Shown here: positions 49,561 to 58,018 of the stretch, piece after piece | Layout: every line of letters begins with the position of its first letter | How positions within the stretch are numbered: position 1 is the first letter of the stretch | Assembly: GCA_017308235.1 (NCBI GenBank) | Contig: JAFKFL010000015.1 | Span: forward strand, 1-64,000 | Length of the DNA: 64,000 nt | Direction of reading: 5' to 3' | Source: Alphaproteobacteria bacterium | GTDB taxonomy: Bacteria; Pseudomonadota; Alphaproteobacteria; Reyranellales; Reyranellaceae | Program-made: the position numbers and the translations under genes | The notes under the pieces: model-generated | Seen by the model: the letters and a program-made list of their open reading frames with translations, nothing else | What the model was told of the DNA's origin: nothing | The model's database searches: none

Positions 49561-50064
49561 ATGATCAACCAGGCGATGTTCGTGTTCACCTTCGCGGCGG
49601 CGATCGGCTGCGGTCTGGTCGCCGGCATCTTCTTTGCGTTCTCTTCGTTCGTGATGGCCGCTCTCGGCCGCCTGCCGTCGGATCACGGCATCGCGGCCAT
49701 GAATTCGATCAACGTCACCGTGATCAATCCGGTGTTCTTTGCGGCCTTCTTCGGCACCGCACTTCTCAGCCTGGTGCTCGCCGTTGGATCCTGGCTGTGG
49801 TGGGACCAGGCGAGCGGCAAGCTGCTCCTGGCCGCCGCCGTGATCTACCTCGTGGGCTCCATCGCCGTGACCATGGTCTACAATGTGCCGCTCAACAACG
49901 CCCTGGCCGCTGTGCAACCGGGCACGGCCGAGGCTGCCAGCCTGTGGTCCCGCTATCTCCGCGATTGGACGATGTGGAACACGGTTCGCACCGTGGCGCC
50001 GACCGTTTCAATGGTCCTCTTCATCCTGGCGCTGATCGGGCGGCAGGCTTCCGATCAGCCTTAG
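49561..50064 (+). CDS. DUF1772 (anthrone-oxygenase-like) membrane protein
   Basis: A 167-residue protein with four hydrophobic segments (MFVFTFAAAIGCGLVAGIFFAFSSFVM, VFFAAFFGTALLSLVLAVGSWLWW, LLLAAAVIYLVGSIAVTMVYN and VAPTVSMVLFILALIG) and the family features FAFSSFVMAALGRLP, INPVFFAAFFG and VPLNNALA. DUF1772 proteins are often controlled by local regulators and are linked to oxygenase or stress functions without a proven reaction in bacteria. GGGAGG precedes the ATG. Confidence 0.88.
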   Translation: MINQAMFVFTFAAAIGCGLVAGIFFAFSSFVMAALGRLPSDHGIAAMNSINVTVINPVFFAAFFGTALLSLVLAVGSWLWWDQASGKLLLAAAVIYLVGSIAVTMVYNVPLNNALAAVQPGTAEAASLWSRYLRDWTMWNTVRTVAPTVSMVLFILALIGRQASDQP

Positions 50065-50070
50065 GAACGC

Positions 50071-50090
50071 CTGGACCGTCAAAGGTCCAG
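50071..50090. terminator. Hairpin between converging DUF1772 and DJ-1 genes
   Basis: CTGGACC (50071-50077) and GGTCCAG (50084-50090) form a perfect 7-bp stem with a 6-base loop, 7 bases after the DUF1772 stop and just before the DJ-1 stop on the other strand. No T-run follows. A bidirectional terminator role is plausible. Confidence 0.4.
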
Positions 50091-50092
50091 CG

Positions 50093-50779
50093 TCATTGCA
50101 TTCGAGCGGCTGCCTCGGCATTGGCCTTGAGCCGGCCCTCCAGCATCGGCGCCAGTCGCTCGCGCAGTCGGGCCACGCGCTCGGTTCCCGCCTTCTCGGG
50201 TGACCCGCAGTCGAAGGGCGGCTGCGGGTCATATTCGAGGATGAGCTGGATCGACTTGGCGACTTCCTCGCCGGCCAGCTCGGCTGCGACGGTGAGCCCG
50301 AAATCGATGCCGGCGGTCACGCCGCCGCCCGAGATGCGATTGCGGTCACGCACCACTCGCTCGGCGACGGGGATGGCGCCGAAATCCTTCAGCATGTCCC
50401 GCCAGGCCCAATGGCAGTCCGAACGATAGCCTTTCAGCAGGCCCGCGGCGCCCAGCACCAGAGACCCGGTGCAGACCGAAGTGACATAGCGTGCGCCGGC
50501 CGCCTGCTTGCGCAGGAAATCGAGCGTTTCGGGATCGCCCATCAGCGCGACCTGGCCGCCGCCGCCCGGCACGCAGATCACATCGAGCTGCGGGCAATCC
50601 GCGAAGCTGGTGGTCGGCACGATCGAGAAGCCGGCGTCGGTCGGCACTGGCTCGCGCGTCTTCCAGATCATATGCAGGGTGGCGCCCGGTACGCGCGACA
50701 GCACCTGCGCGGGGCCGGTGGCGTCGAGTTGCGTGACGTTGGGATAGAGCAGGATGCCGATGTTCAGTGTTGCGGCCAT
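50093..50779 (-). CDS. DJ-1/PfpI-family protein (isonitrile hydratase-like)
   Basis: A 228-residue DJ-1/PfpI protein. C103 in RYVTSVCTGSLVLGAAGLL is the nucleophile elbow, and DATGPAQVLSRVP and TAGIDFGL are typical of the InhA (isonitrile hydratase) branch. It may act on small carbonyl or nitrile-type compounds. It is the second gene after the MFS gene on the minus strand, and the GlxA regulator, itself with a DJ-1 domain, is divergent from that pair. Confidence 0.87.
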   Translation of the reverse strand: MAATLNIGILLYPNVTQLDATGPAQVLSRVPGATLHMIWKTREPVPTDAGFSIVPTTSFADCPQLDVICVPGGGGQVALMGDPETLDFLRKQAAGARYVTSVCTGSLVLGAAGLLKGYRSDCHWAWRDMLKDFGAIPVAERVVRDRNRISGGGVTAGIDFGLTVAAELAGEEVAKSIQLILEYDPQPPFDCGSPEKAGTERVARLRERLAPMLEGRLKANAEAAARMQ

Positions 50780-50810
50780 GATGGTCTCCTTGTTAAGGAC
50801 GGCTTTGTTT

Positions 50811-52046
50811 CTACAGGACCGCCGCTCGGGCGATCTTGCGATCGTGTTGCTGGCGGCGGCGTTCGCTCGCGACCCACCACACGATCACTCCCGAAATCAG
50901 GACGGAAAGCGGAAGCATGGCGAGGTTCACGATCCTCCAGCCCTCGATTTCGAGAATGGGGCCGGCAGCCAATGTCGCGATCGCCGTGGCAAGGTAGCGT
51001 ATCAGCTCGGATGTTCCTTGCGTTTTGGCTCGTTCCGAGGGGCCGCAGGACTCTGCAAGGAGGGTCGATCCGGTGACGAACAGAAAGTTCCAACCGACGC
51101 CCAGGCAGAACAGGGCAAGATAGAAGGCAGGAAGACTGACCGAACTGATCGCCACGATCATGCAGACCAGATTGAGGGCGATGCCGGCAAAGACCATTCT
51201 TGGCAAGCCGAAACGCTTGATCAGGACGCCGGTGACGAAGGAAGGCGCGAACATACCGACAAGATGCCACTGAATGATGTTGGCGCCGTCATCGATGGTA
51301 TGGCCGCAGGCAACGGCGGCAAGCGGCGCGGCGGTCATCACGAACATCATGACGACCGATCCGACGATGCTGCTTGCGGTCGATGCCATGAAGATCGGGG
51401 TCCGCGCAATCACGCCGATGGTGCGGTCGATGCTCTGCACACCTCCGGCGACGCTCACCTGGTGAGCTGCCAGTTCGCGATAGAAGATGGCAATCAGGAG
51501 GATGGAAACGAGGCTCAGCGCTGCGATCGCCAGATAGGAACCAGCGAACAGGACGGTGGGGATGAAGTCCTTGCTCCAGCTTGCCAGCAGGGGTCCGAAG
51601 ACAGCCGCGAACACGCCTCCGGCCAGAACCGCCGAGATCGCCTTGCTCTTGTCTTCGTCGCGCACGGAATCCGATGCAGCAAGACGATAGTATTGGGCAA
51701 AGGCCTGAAACACGCCGACGGCCGCTGTTCCCATACAGAATACCCAGAAATCGGCATGGAGGACGGCCCAGAACGACACGACGCCACCCAAAGTGCCGAC
51801 CATGGCGCCCAGCATGAAGCCGAGTTTGCGGCCGATGCGCTTCATCAGCATGGACGCCGAAAAGGTGGTGAAGGCGCCGGCAACAGTGATCAAGGAGAAG
51901 GGCAGGGTCGCCAGAAGCTTGTCCGGTGCCAGTTGATAGCCGGTGAGAGCGGTCAACGTCATGTCGATCGAACCCGCCGCCATGGCGAGGGCCTGGCAGA
52001 CCGACAGGATCGCGACATTGCCGCGTTTGGGATGCCCTTCTGACAT
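50811..52046 (-). CDS. MFS transporter
   Basis: A 411-residue 12-helix MFS protein from ATG 52046 (MSEGHPKRGNVAILSVCQAL). The helix 2-3 loop SMLMKRIGRKLGFMLGAM carries the family motif A variant. The sequence resembles YfmO/arabinose-efflux-like carriers. Codons further upstream encode a polar tail and overlap the regulatory region, so they are rejected. It is followed after 31 bases by the DJ-1 gene. It is divergent from the GlxA gene, probably its regulator. Confidence 0.85.
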   Translation of the reverse strand: MSEGHPKRGNVAILSVCQALAMAAGSIDMTLTALTGYQLAPDKLLATLPFSLITVAGAFTTFSASMLMKRIGRKLGFMLGAMVGTLGGVVSFWAVLHADFWVFCMGTAAVGVFQAFAQYYRLAASDSVRDEDKSKAISAVLAGGVFAAVFGPLLASWSKDFIPTVLFAGSYLAIAALSLVSILLIAIFYRELAAHQVSVAGGVQSIDRTIGVIARTPIFMASTASSIVGSVVMMFVMTAAPLAAVACGHTIDDGANIIQWHLVGMFAPSFVTGVLIKRFGLPRMVFAGIALNLVCMIVAISSVSLPAFYLALFCLGVGWNFLFVTGSTLLAESCGPSERAKTQGTSELIRYLATAIATLAAGPILEIEGWRIVNLAMLPLSVLISGVIVWWVASERRRQQHDRKIARAAVL

Positions 52047-52109
52047 GCTGCCTACTTCAGGTGTGCTGCCGCCTCGTTCGCTGAAGCCGAATATTGTGCC
52101 GTTCAGTGC

Positions 52110-52144
52110 TGGCAGAAATGACAAAGATCGTCTATTTTCTGCCA
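52110..52144 (+). promoter_or_regulatory. GlxA operator candidate (9-bp perfect inverted repeat)
   Basis: TGGCAGAAA (52110-52118) and TTTCTGCCA (52136-52144) are perfect complements separated by 17 bases, ending directly at the GlxA ATG. They lie between divergent MFS and GlxA genes, the expected place for an autoregulatory AraC-type site. The arms could also pair in RNA next to the start codon, where no Shine-Dalgarno is seen. Confidence 0.55.
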
Positions 52145-53098
52145 ATGGCTCGCACGCACCGACTGTTCATCCTGGCCTATGAGGGCTGCCAGCTTCTCGA
52201 CGTCACCGGTCCCGCCGCCGTGTTCGGTGCAGCTAACGAGGCAGCTCGACGCCAGGTCTATGACCTTGCGATCGTGTCGCCTGATGGTGGCGCGGTTGCC
52301 ACCAACAGCGGCGTTGCAATACAGACCCGTCGCTTCGGCGGTCAGCCTGACACGCTTCTGGTTGCGGGCGGCTCGCGCGGCTTGCCGGCGGTGACGGCGC
52401 GCACTGATGTGCAGCGCTGGCTGCAACGGGTGGCGCCACGCACCAAGCGCTACGGCTCGGTCTGCACCGGTGCGTTCGTGCTGGCGGCGGCGGGCCTGCT
52501 CGACGGCAAACGGGTGGCGACCCACTGGGCGAGCTGCGCCAGGCTCGCGCGACGCTATCCGGCGCTGTCGGTCGATGCCGATGCGCTCTATGTCGTCGAC
52601 GGCAAGGTATGGACGTCGGCCGGTGTCACCACCGGCATCGACATGGCGCTGGCGTTGGTCGAAGCCGATCTCGGTGCGGCCACTGCCAACCTGATCGCGC
52701 GCCACTTCGTGCTCTATGCGCGCCGGCCCGGTTATCAATCGCAGTTCAGCCCGCTCCTGCAAGCCCAGACCAAAGCGGAAGCGCCGTTCGCCGATCTCAT
52801 CGAATGGATGCAGGGCCACCTCGATGCGCCACTCGATGTGCCGGCATTGGCCCGTCGCGCCGGGCTCACCGAGCGCAGCTTCTATCGCAAGTTCACCGAG
52901 GCCATGGGCAAGACACCGGCGCAGTTCGTCGAACGTTTGCGGCTGGAGGCGGCGCGTACGCTGCTGGCCAAGGATCTGCCGCTCAAGGTGATCGCGGGTC
53001 GAGTCGGCCTCGGCTCCTCGGCGCGGCTGGGCGCTGCCTTCGAACGTGGCTTTGGCATGACACCATCGCTGTTCCGCGAGATGCACCGCGCGGCATGA
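52145..53098 (+). CDS. GlxA-family transcriptional regulator (DJ-1 domain plus AraC HTH)
   Basis: A 317-residue protein. The N-terminal DJ-1/PfpI domain (about 5-190) retains C107 in RYGSVCTGAFVLAAAGLL, followed by HWASCARLARRYP and SAGVTTGIDMALALVE. The C-terminal AraC HTH (about 220-316) contains LARRAGLTERSFYRKFTEAMGKTPAQFVERLRLEAARTLL and GLGSSARLGAAFERGFGMTPSLFREMHR. ATG 52145 is chosen because an earlier in-frame ATG at 52118 lies inside the inverted repeat. Its targets are probably itself and the divergent MFS/DJ-1 pair. Confidence 0.88.
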   Translation: MARTHRLFILAYEGCQLLDVTGPAAVFGAANEAARRQVYDLAIVSPDGGAVATNSGVAIQTRRFGGQPDTLLVAGGSRGLPAVTARTDVQRWLQRVAPRTKRYGSVCTGAFVLAAAGLLDGKRVATHWASCARLARRYPALSVDADALYVVDGKVWTSAGVTTGIDMALALVEADLGAATANLIARHFVLYARRPGYQSQFSPLLQAQTKAEAPFADLIEWMQGHLDAPLDVPALARRAGLTERSFYRKFTEAMGKTPAQFVERLRLEAARTLLAKDLPLKVIAGRVGLGSSARLGAAFERGFGMTPSLFREMHRAA

Positions 53099-53248
53099 TC
53101 ACATGCCGCCGCTGCCGCCCATGGTCTCGATGGTTATCGTATGGCGACGGTCCATCTCGTCGATGGCCGCCTGCTTGTTCGGGTCGCTGCTGCAAGCACA
53201 AAGCTCGACGATCAGGATGGCGAGGGTGATCAGCGGCAGAAGAGGCAT
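53099..53248 (-). CDS. Very small lipoprotein (49 residues)
   Basis: A 49-residue frame from ATG 53248, which has AGGAGG seven bases upstream. The sequence is a signal (MPLLPLITLAILIVE) with a lipobox LCAC (lipidated C19), then SSDPNKQAAIDEMDRRHTIT and a Gly/Met tail (GGSGGM). The excellent ribosome site and lipobox support coding. The stop abuts the GlxA stop from the other strand. No homologue is recognised. Confidence 0.65.
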   Translation of the reverse strand: MPLLPLITLAILIVELCACSSDPNKQAAIDEMDRRHTITIETMGGSGGM

Positions 53249-53334
53249 GGGCTCCTCCTGATGAGATCAGGATAAGGCCGCGCTACTCCCTTTCGAGCAT
53301 CACGAAATTGATAGACGCGCGTGAGGATTGGCGC

Positions 53335-53466
53335 TCAGGCGGTGGTCTCGATGGCCGCATAGTGGTTGTATTGCATCCGCTCCAATGACTTGTCGCCATC
53401 CGCGGTCGTGACGCAGCCGCCCAGGACCGCGACCAGGAGGAGCAGAGAAAGAAGTTTCGGCGTCAT
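53335..53466 (-). CDS. Very small lipoprotein (43 residues)
   Basis: A 43-residue lipoprotein from ATG 53466: MTPKLLSLLLLVAVLGGCVT with lipobox LGGC (C18), then a short tail ADGDKSLERMQYNHYAAIET. It starts four bases after the stop of the DHA2 MFS gene, so it is probably the last gene of that operon. No function is assigned. The 86-base gap to the 49-residue lipoprotein on the same strand shows no terminator. Confidence 0.68.
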   Translation of the reverse strand: MTPKLLSLLLLVAVLGGCVTTADGDKSLERMQYNHYAAIETTA

Positions 53467-53470
53467 GTCG

Positions 53471-54895
53471 CTACCTCTGCAATCGCATGCGCAGGCTGCC
53501 GACAACCAGCGCCGTGCCGGCGAAGGCGGCACCCAACCAGAGGGCCGCATGCGCGGCGGAATTGGCCTCGCTGCCGCCGGCCGAGAAATCGAACAGGCCG
53601 AAGGTCAGTGCCACAAGCGCCGCCCCCATTGTCTGGCCGAGCGTGCGTGTGGTGGCGATGATGCCTCCCGCGCTGCCGCTGCGATCGCGCGGCACCGCAT
53701 TCATCATCAACCGGTTGTTGGGCGAGGCGAAAATGCCGAAACCCGCGCCGCACAGCATCAGACGCCACATGATGTCGATGTTCGAAGGGTGCTCCGGCAG
53801 AAGCGCTGTCAGCGCGAGGCCAAGCGTCATGCTGCTGAGACCGATCGCGCCCAGGATGCCCGCGTGATAGCGGTCGGCGAGACGGCCCGCAAAGGGCGCG
53901 ACGGTGGCGAGTGCGACCGGCCAGGCCGTGAGCAGGATCCCGGTGTCGGTGGCATCGCGCCCGAGCACGGTGTGGAAGAAGAACGGCAGGCTGATATAGG
54001 CCAGGCCCTGCGCCACGAAGGTGCAGCTCGAGGTCGTGATCGAGAGCGAGAAGAGCGGCCGCCTGAAGATGTCGATCGGCATCATCGGATGGGCGAGCCG
54101 GGTCTGTCGCCAGACGAACAGTGCGCCGAGGAGCACTGCACTGCCGAGTTCAGCCAGGATCACCTGCCGCGAATGTCCGTGTGCCATGCCGTCGATGCCG
54201 AAGATCAGCAGGCCGAAGGTGACGCCGGACAAGATCGCCGAGAGAACGTCGAACGGGTGGCGCACATGCACCGTGCGCGGCAGATAGCGCTCGCCCAGGA
54301 AAAAGGAGATGAGGCCGAGCGGAATATAGACCGCGAACAAGACCGGCCACGACGAAATGGTAAGCAGCGCCGCGCCAAGGCTCGGACCGGCGGCGAGCGT
54401 AGTGGCGACCACGGTAGTGTTGAAGCCGAGCCCGCGCCCCAGCATGTTGCGGGGATAGATGGCGCGCACCAGCGCCGGCTGGATGGCCATCAAGCCGGCC
54501 GCGCCGAGGCCCTGGAAAGTGCGGGCGGCCAGCAGCCAGCCGAACGAGGGCGCCAGCGCGCAGCCCAGCGAGCCGATGCAGAACACCACAAGTCCGGCGC
54601 GATAGACGTGGCGATAGCCCACGATGTCGCCCAGCGCCGCGAGCGGCAGCAGGCAGACCATCTGCGCGATCTGCGCCGCATTCACGATCCAGATCGACGT
54701 CCCGGCCGAAATGCCCAGATCGTTGGCCATATAGGGCAGGGCGAGATTGGTCATCGAATTGCTGAGCACCGCCATCGAAAGCCCGATGGTGATGGTGGCG
54801 ACCGCGAGAATGCGCGATCGGCCGGGCGGAAGGCCGTCGGAGTAGGCAGCAGGCGTCGGCTTGATGGGCGGAGCTTCGGACGTCGAGTAGGGCAT
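53471..54895 (-). CDS. MFS transporter, DHA2 (14-helix) type
   Basis: A 474-residue drug:H+ antiporter-2-like protein. Features: LAVATITIGLSMAVLSNSMTNLALPYMANDLGISAGTSIWIVNAAQIAQM (helix 1 with the D/N-x-x-x-xLP-A pattern), PLAALGDIVGYRHVYRAG (motif A) and RTFQGLGAAGLMAIQPALV (motif B/C region). It begins three bases after the TauD-like stop and so belongs to the serine hydrolase/TauD/MFS/lipoprotein operon. The substrate is unknown. Confidence 0.88.
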   Translation of the reverse strand: MPYSTSEAPPIKPTPAAYSDGLPPGRSRILAVATITIGLSMAVLSNSMTNLALPYMANDLGISAGTSIWIVNAAQIAQMVCLLPLAALGDIVGYRHVYRAGLVVFCIGSLGCALAPSFGWLLAARTFQGLGAAGLMAIQPALVRAIYPRNMLGRGLGFNTTVVATTLAAGPSLGAALLTISSWPVLFAVYIPLGLISFFLGERYLPRTVHVRHPFDVLSAILSGVTFGLLIFGIDGMAHGHSRQVILAELGSAVLLGALFVWRQTRLAHPMMPIDIFRRPLFSLSITTSSCTFVAQGLAYISLPFFFHTVLGRDATDTGILLTAWPVALATVAPFAGRLADRYHAGILGAIGLSSMTLGLALTALLPEHPSNIDIMWRLMLCGAGFGIFASPNNRLMMNAVPRDRSGSAGGIIATTRTLGQTMGAALVALTFGLFDFSAGGSEANSAAHAALWLGAAFAGTALVVGSLRMRLQR

Positions 54896-54898
54896 CGC

Positions 54899-55774
54899 CT
54901 ATTGCATTACCGTCGGTGCATCGCCGCCGATGGTCGTGCGCTGCATCAGGCGCTTGTGCTTCACCGTATCGTAGTAAGTCGCGCGATGCAGGACGGCACG
55001 ATTGTCCCACACGATCGCGTCGCCTTCGCGCCAGGCGTGCGAGAGCCGGAACTCGGACTGATCGGCGCGTGCCATCAGCTCGGTGAGAATCGCTTCACCC
55101 GTTTCACGTGGCCAGTCGACGATAAAGCCCGCGTGCGCGCCGATATAGAGGGCGCGCCGGCCGTTGATCGGATTGTCACGGAACAGCCGCTGCTTCACTG
55201 GCGGCAGCTCGGACAGGGCCTTGGCACTGAGAATGCCTTTCTGAACGCGGTTGCGCGAATATTCCAGCGCATGCTCGGCAACCAGCGGTTCGATCGTCGC
55301 CTGCAGCGCGGATGGCAGCGCCGCCCAGGCCGCGCGCATGCACAGGAATTCGGTGTTGCCCCCCTCGGGCGGGCAGACGCGCGCGGTCAGCATGGAGCAG
55401 AGCGAGGGGATGCTCTTGAACGAGGAGTCCGAGTGCCAGAAGTAATTGGCCTTCTGGTAGATCATCCGCATGTCGTCGGGCGGGATCGGTTCGCCGGTCA
55501 GGATGTCGAGGTTCGACTGGCGCGCGAACTTGGTGCCCGCCGCGGGATTGGCGCTGCCGGTGGTCTCGAGCGGACCAAAGTTTTCGCTGAACTGGATCTG
55601 CTTTTCGTCATCCATCGGCTGGTCGCGGAAGAGGAGCACAGAGTGCTCCTCGAACGCTGCACGAATCGGGCCAAACTCGCGTGGGCTGAGCGGTCGGGTG
55701 ATGTCGATGCCCGAGATCTCGGCTCCGAAGAGCGGATGCAGCTTTCTGACGGTGATGGGCCCGGTGTTGCGCAT
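54899..55774 (-). CDS. TauD/TfdA-family dioxygenase
   Basis: A 291-residue Fe(II)/2-oxoglutarate dioxygenase. The metal triad is His and Asp in FWHSDSSFKSIP and the distal His in VLHRATYYD; the 2-oxoglutarate Arg is probably in KRLMQRTTIGG. LHPLFGAEISGIDITRPLSPREFGPIRAAFEEHSVLLFRDQP is the N-terminal TauD pattern. Family members hydroxylate taurine, 2,4-D and similar compounds. It is the second gene of a minus-strand operon, 19 bases after the serine hydrolase gene. Confidence 0.9.
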   Translation of the reverse strand: MRNTGPITVRKLHPLFGAEISGIDITRPLSPREFGPIRAAFEEHSVLLFRDQPMDDEKQIQFSENFGPLETTGSANPAAGTKFARQSNLDILTGEPIPPDDMRMIYQKANYFWHSDSSFKSIPSLCSMLTARVCPPEGGNTEFLCMRAAWAALPSALQATIEPLVAEHALEYSRNRVQKGILSAKALSELPPVKQRLFRDNPINGRRALYIGAHAGFIVDWPRETGEAILTELMARADQSEFRLSHAWREGDAIVWDNRAVLHRATYYDTVKHKRLMQRTTIGGDAPTVMQ

Positions 55775-55793
55775 TCGCGTCGCTCCGTGCCGC

Positions 55794-57020
55794 CTAGTCC
55801 ACGATCGCCTGATAGGTGAGGACGCGAAGCTCGCGGCGGATCGGATAGGTCGAGGAGGGCATGAGCTGGGTCAGCAGCACCACCGCCATATCCTCGGCGG
55901 GGTCGCACCAGAAGGCGGTCGAGGCGGCGCCGCCCCAGGCGTATTCGCCAGGCGTGCCCACGATATGTGCCTTGGCCGGATCGATCATGACCGAGAAGCC
56001 GAGTCCGAAGCCAACGCCGTTGTAAGTCGATTCAGAGAAGCGCGGCGTGCCCATGTCGGCCATGTCGCCGTTGAGATGGTTCATGGTCATGAGTTCGACC
56101 GTCTTGCGGCCGAGCAGCCGCACGCCGTCGAGTTGTCCCTTGTTCAGCATGAACGTGCAGAAGCGGAGGTAGTCGGCCGCCGTCGAGACCAGGCCGCCGC
56201 CTCCGGAGTTGACCTTGCGCGGCTTCAGGTAGCGGCTCTTGGCTGGATCGTCGATCAGCGCGAGCTTGCCCTCCGAACTTGCCTGGTAGTTGGCGGCGAA
56301 GCGTTCGTGCTTGGCGTCAGGTACATGGAAATCGGTGTCGATCATGCCGAGCGGCTTGGTGACCTTCTCGACGAGATACTTCTCGAACGGCTCGCCCGAG
56401 ATCACCTCGACCAGACGGCCGAGCACATCGGTCGAGACGCTGTAGTTCCATGCCTTGCCCGGTTGGGCGATCAGCGGAAAGGTCGCGAGCTTGTCGACGA
56501 CCGCGGCGAGGCTCGTCTCGGAGGTCTGGAAATCGACGCCGTCCTTGGCGCGGTAGAGTGCATCGACGGGATTGCTTTCCATGAAGCCGTAGGTGAGGCC
56601 CGATGTATGGGTCAGGAGATCGCGAAAGGTGATCTCCCGTTCGGCCGGCACCGATTCGATCTTGCCGCGGCTGCCACCCGCGAACACGCGCATGTTCTTG
56701 AACCCCGGCAGGAACCTCGAGATCGGATCGTCGAGCTGAAAGCGACCTTCTTCGTAAAGCATCATGATCGCCGTCGAGGTGAGCGGCTTGGTCATGGAGT
56801 AGATGCGGAAGATCGTGTCGGGCCGCACCGGCTTGTTGCGCTCGACGTCGGCCTTGCCGTAGGCCTCGGCAAAGGCGAGCTCGCCCCGCCGCATCACGCA
56901 GGTCACCATGCCGGGGAGCCGTCCACTGTCGACCCAGCCTTTCATCCAGTGGCTGACGCGCGCGAGCCGCGCTGCGGAAAGGCCAACCTGTTCGGGTGCG
57001 ACGAGCGGCAGCGTGTCCAT
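55794..57020 (-). CDS. Serine hydrolase, beta-lactamase class C/EstB-like
   Basis: A 408-residue penicillin-binding-like esterase. The nucleophile motif is SMTK (FRIYSMTKPLTSTAIMM), the second motif is Y-S-V (WNYSVSTDVLGRL), and LLTHTSGLTYGF and the C-terminal WGGAASTAFWCDPAED are family features. There is no signal peptide, so it is cytoplasmic. It is a paralogue of the protein encoded at 29264. As first gene of the operon with TauD, MFS and a lipoprotein, it may hydrolyse an ester brought in or pumped out by that system. Confidence 0.9.
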   Translation of the reverse strand: MDTLPLVAPEQVGLSAARLARVSHWMKGWVDSGRLPGMVTCVMRRGELAFAEAYGKADVERNKPVRPDTIFRIYSMTKPLTSTAIMMLYEEGRFQLDDPISRFLPGFKNMRVFAGGSRGKIESVPAEREITFRDLLTHTSGLTYGFMESNPVDALYRAKDGVDFQTSETSLAAVVDKLATFPLIAQPGKAWNYSVSTDVLGRLVEVISGEPFEKYLVEKVTKPLGMIDTDFHVPDAKHERFAANYQASSEGKLALIDDPAKSRYLKPRKVNSGGGGLVSTAADYLRFCTFMLNKGQLDGVRLLGRKTVELMTMNHLNGDMADMGTPRFSESTYNGVGFGLGFSVMIDPAKAHIVGTPGEYAWGGAASTAFWCDPAEDMAVVLLTQLMPSSTYPIRRELRVLTYQAIVD

Positions 57021-57095
57021 GGCGATCCTCCTCTTCTCCCCGCTAGACTAGCGCAGGACGGAGAATTCCAGACACGCAAAAGACGGGAGGGTGCA

Positions 57096-57995
57096 ATGGC
57101 GAGATTGTGCGAAGGCCGGGTGGCGATTGTGACGGGCGGGGCCCGGGGTGTGGGCCGCGAACACTGCCTGATGCTGGCCGAGCATGGGGCCAAGGTGGTG
57201 GTGAACGACCTGGGCGGCGATCGCGCCGGCAAGGGCAACGATGTCGGGCCCGCTCAACAAGTGGTGAACGAGATCAAGGCCAAGGGCGGCGAAGCGGTTG
57301 CCAACGGCGACGACGTCTCCGACTGGAACGGTGCCAAGCATATGGTCGACCAGGCGGTTGAGACCTTCGGCAAGCTCGACGCGGTGGTGCTGAATGCAGG
57401 CATCCTGCGCGATCGCATGCTGGTCAACATGAGCGAGGACGAGTGGGATGCCGTGATCAAGGTGCATCTCAAGGGCACCTTCGCGCCGGCTCGCCATGCG
57501 GCGGCCTACTGGCGCGATCTCGCCAAGCAGAAGGGCGGCCCGGTCGATGCGCGCATCGTCACCACCACCTCGGTATCGGGCATCTACGGTAATATCGGCC
57601 AGACCAACTATGGTGCCGCAAAGGCTGGCATCGCCTCGTTCACTGTCATCGCCGCGCGTGAGCTCGGCCGCTACGGCATCACGGTGAACTCGATCTCGCC
57701 CTCGGCCTTCACCCGCATGACTGAGGACTTGCGGCAGTACACAGATGAGGACAAGAAGCGCCGCGATCCCCGATGGATCGCCCCGGTCGCGACCTGGCTG
57801 GTGAGCGAGCAAAGCCGTGAGGTCACCGGTCGCGTCTTCCAGGCCGGCAACGGTATTTTCGCCGTTGCCGAGGGCTGGCATAAGGGCCCCGAGGTCGAGC
57901 AGATTATGGATCCCTACCAGGCCGGCAAGGTGCTGACCGAGCTCGCCAAGAAGGCGCGCAAGAACGCCGGCATGAATGGGCTCGATCTCGATTGA
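57096..57995 (+). CDS. SDR-family 3-hydroxyacyl-CoA dehydrogenase-like protein
   Basis: A 299-residue SDR of the type found in peroxisomal multifunctional enzyme 2: VAIVTGGARGVGREHCLMLAEHGAKVVVNDLGG with a long insert after DLGGD, VLNAGILRDRMLVNMSEDEWDAVIKVHLKGTF, Ser in TTSVSGIYG and the YGAAKAG Tyr/Lys. There is a C-terminal extension (EQIMDPYQAGKVLTELAKKARKN). It should oxidise a 3-hydroxyacyl-CoA or similar. GGGAGGG precedes ATG 57096. The Bug receptor gene follows after 23 bases. Confidence 0.88.
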   Translation: MARLCEGRVAIVTGGARGVGREHCLMLAEHGAKVVVNDLGGDRAGKGNDVGPAQQVVNEIKAKGGEAVANGDDVSDWNGAKHMVDQAVETFGKLDAVVLNAGILRDRMLVNMSEDEWDAVIKVHLKGTFAPARHAAAYWRDLAKQKGGPVDARIVTTTSVSGIYGNIGQTNYGAAKAGIASFTVIAARELGRYGITVNSISPSAFTRMTEDLRQYTDEDKKRRDPRWIAPVATWLVSEQSREVTGRVFQAGNGIFAVAEGWHKGPEVEQIMDPYQAGKVLTELAKKARKNAGMNGLDLD

Positions 57996-58018
57996 GAGAG
58001 GCAAAGGAGTAGACACTG

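Noticed and set aside
49555..49566. GATCATGATC palindrome at the DUF1772 start as an operator
   Set aside because: It overlaps the start codon and results from GATC/ATGATC coding bases; too short to support a site.
55470..57095. Long open frame upstream of and in frame with the SDR gene at 57096
   Set aside because: It lies antisense to the serine hydrolase and TauD genes and shows no family pattern.
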